From the NCBI GenBank assembly GCA_030147435.1, contig JASKZX010000127.1:1-5737 (forward strand): DNA of 5,737 nt, in the 5' to 3' direction. This document shows, one piece after another, positions 5,592 to 5,737 of this stretch; positions within the stretch are counted from its first letter, which is position 1, and each line of letters opens with the position of its first letter. Made by a program: the position numbers and the translations under genes. The notes under the pieces were generated by a model. That model made no database searches, was not told the DNA's origin, and was given only the letters and a program-made list of their open reading frames with translations. The stretch is from Savagea sp. Its GTDB lineage: Bacteria > Bacillota > Bacilli > Bacillales_A > Planococcaceae.

Positions 5592-5737
5592 ATGAATAAG
5601 AAGAATACATTTCTCGCAGCAACAGTAGCAGGGGCAATGGCAGTAACAGCAGTTGCAGCACCAGTAAGTGCCGCAACATTTACAGATGTATCAGATCGTT
5701 ACAAAGAAGCAGTGAATTATTTAGTAAAAGAGAATGT
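5592..5737 (+). CDS. S-layer-homology (SLH) domain surface protein, N-terminal fragment
   Basis: Only the first 48 codons are in the window; the gene runs off the 3' end. Residues 1-27 form a signal peptide with Lys3-Lys4, a long Ala/Val-rich hydrophobic core and a cleavage site after PVSA. The mature chain then opens at once with FTDVSDRYKEAVNYLVKEN (residues 30-48), the characteristic first half of an SLH repeat: the F-x-D-V opening, then an aromatic residue, Ala40 and Leu44. SLH repeats, usually three in tandem, hold proteins non-covalently to pyruvylated secondary cell-wall polysaccharide in Bacillales. The rest of the protein, and so its function (S-layer protein, autolysin, other enzyme or adhesin), cannot be seen. 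It appears to be its own transcription unit, since a terminator lies between it and the gene before. Confidence 0.85.
   Translation, partial: MNKKNTFLAATVAGAMAVTAVAAPVSAATFTDVSDRYKEAVNYLVKEN

Noticed and set aside
1..5737. CRISPR arrays, insertion sequences, tRNA or rRNA genes
   Set aside because: No regularly spaced repeats, transposase-like frames, terminal inverted repeats or tRNA-like folds were seen on either strand.

Overview
The window is AT-rich DNA from a low-GC Gram-positive bacterium, most likely Bacillales. This rests on strong AAGGAGG-type ribosome sites, ATGA-coupled genes, a Bacillus-type OpuA glycine betaine transporter, a lipoprotein-anchored solute receptor, a 7-1-7 Fur box of the Bacillus kind and an S-layer-homology (SLH) surface protein. 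Genus and species cannot be told from the sequence. All genes lie on the + strand.

Positions 1-2946 hold a compact three-gene operon for the osmoprotectant importer OpuA: the ATPase with tandem CBS domains (opuAA, lacking only its first few codons at the window edge), the membrane permease (opuAB, overlapping opuAA by 17 nt) and the substrate-binding lipoprotein (opuAC, overlapping opuAB by 4 nt). Together they would take up glycine betaine during osmotic stress. A 14-bp hairpin terminator closes the operon at 2954-2996. The operon promoter is outside the window.

Immediately after that terminator, with its T-rich tail running into the -35 box, is a promoter carrying a near-perfect Fur box (15-bp core at 3002-3016, 14 of 15 consensus positions). 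It drives a single gene (3063-5345) for a secreted protein of about 760 residues with a clear signal peptide, no cysteine in the mature chain, many tyrosines, and several faint internal repeats that look like tandem beta-sandwich domains. I do not recognise the family. The regulatory site predicts production under iron limitation, which makes this the most interesting part of the window. Its start is most likely a TTG at 3063 rather than the upstream ATG at 3036. A 12-bp hairpin terminator follows at 5373-5420.

After a 246-nt intergenic stretch, a second exported protein begins at 5592. It has a signal peptide followed directly by the start of an SLH repeat, and it runs off the window end. 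The right half of the window therefore encodes two exported, probably cell-surface or secreted proteins, while the left half is a conventional osmoprotection operon. The three transcription units appear independent.
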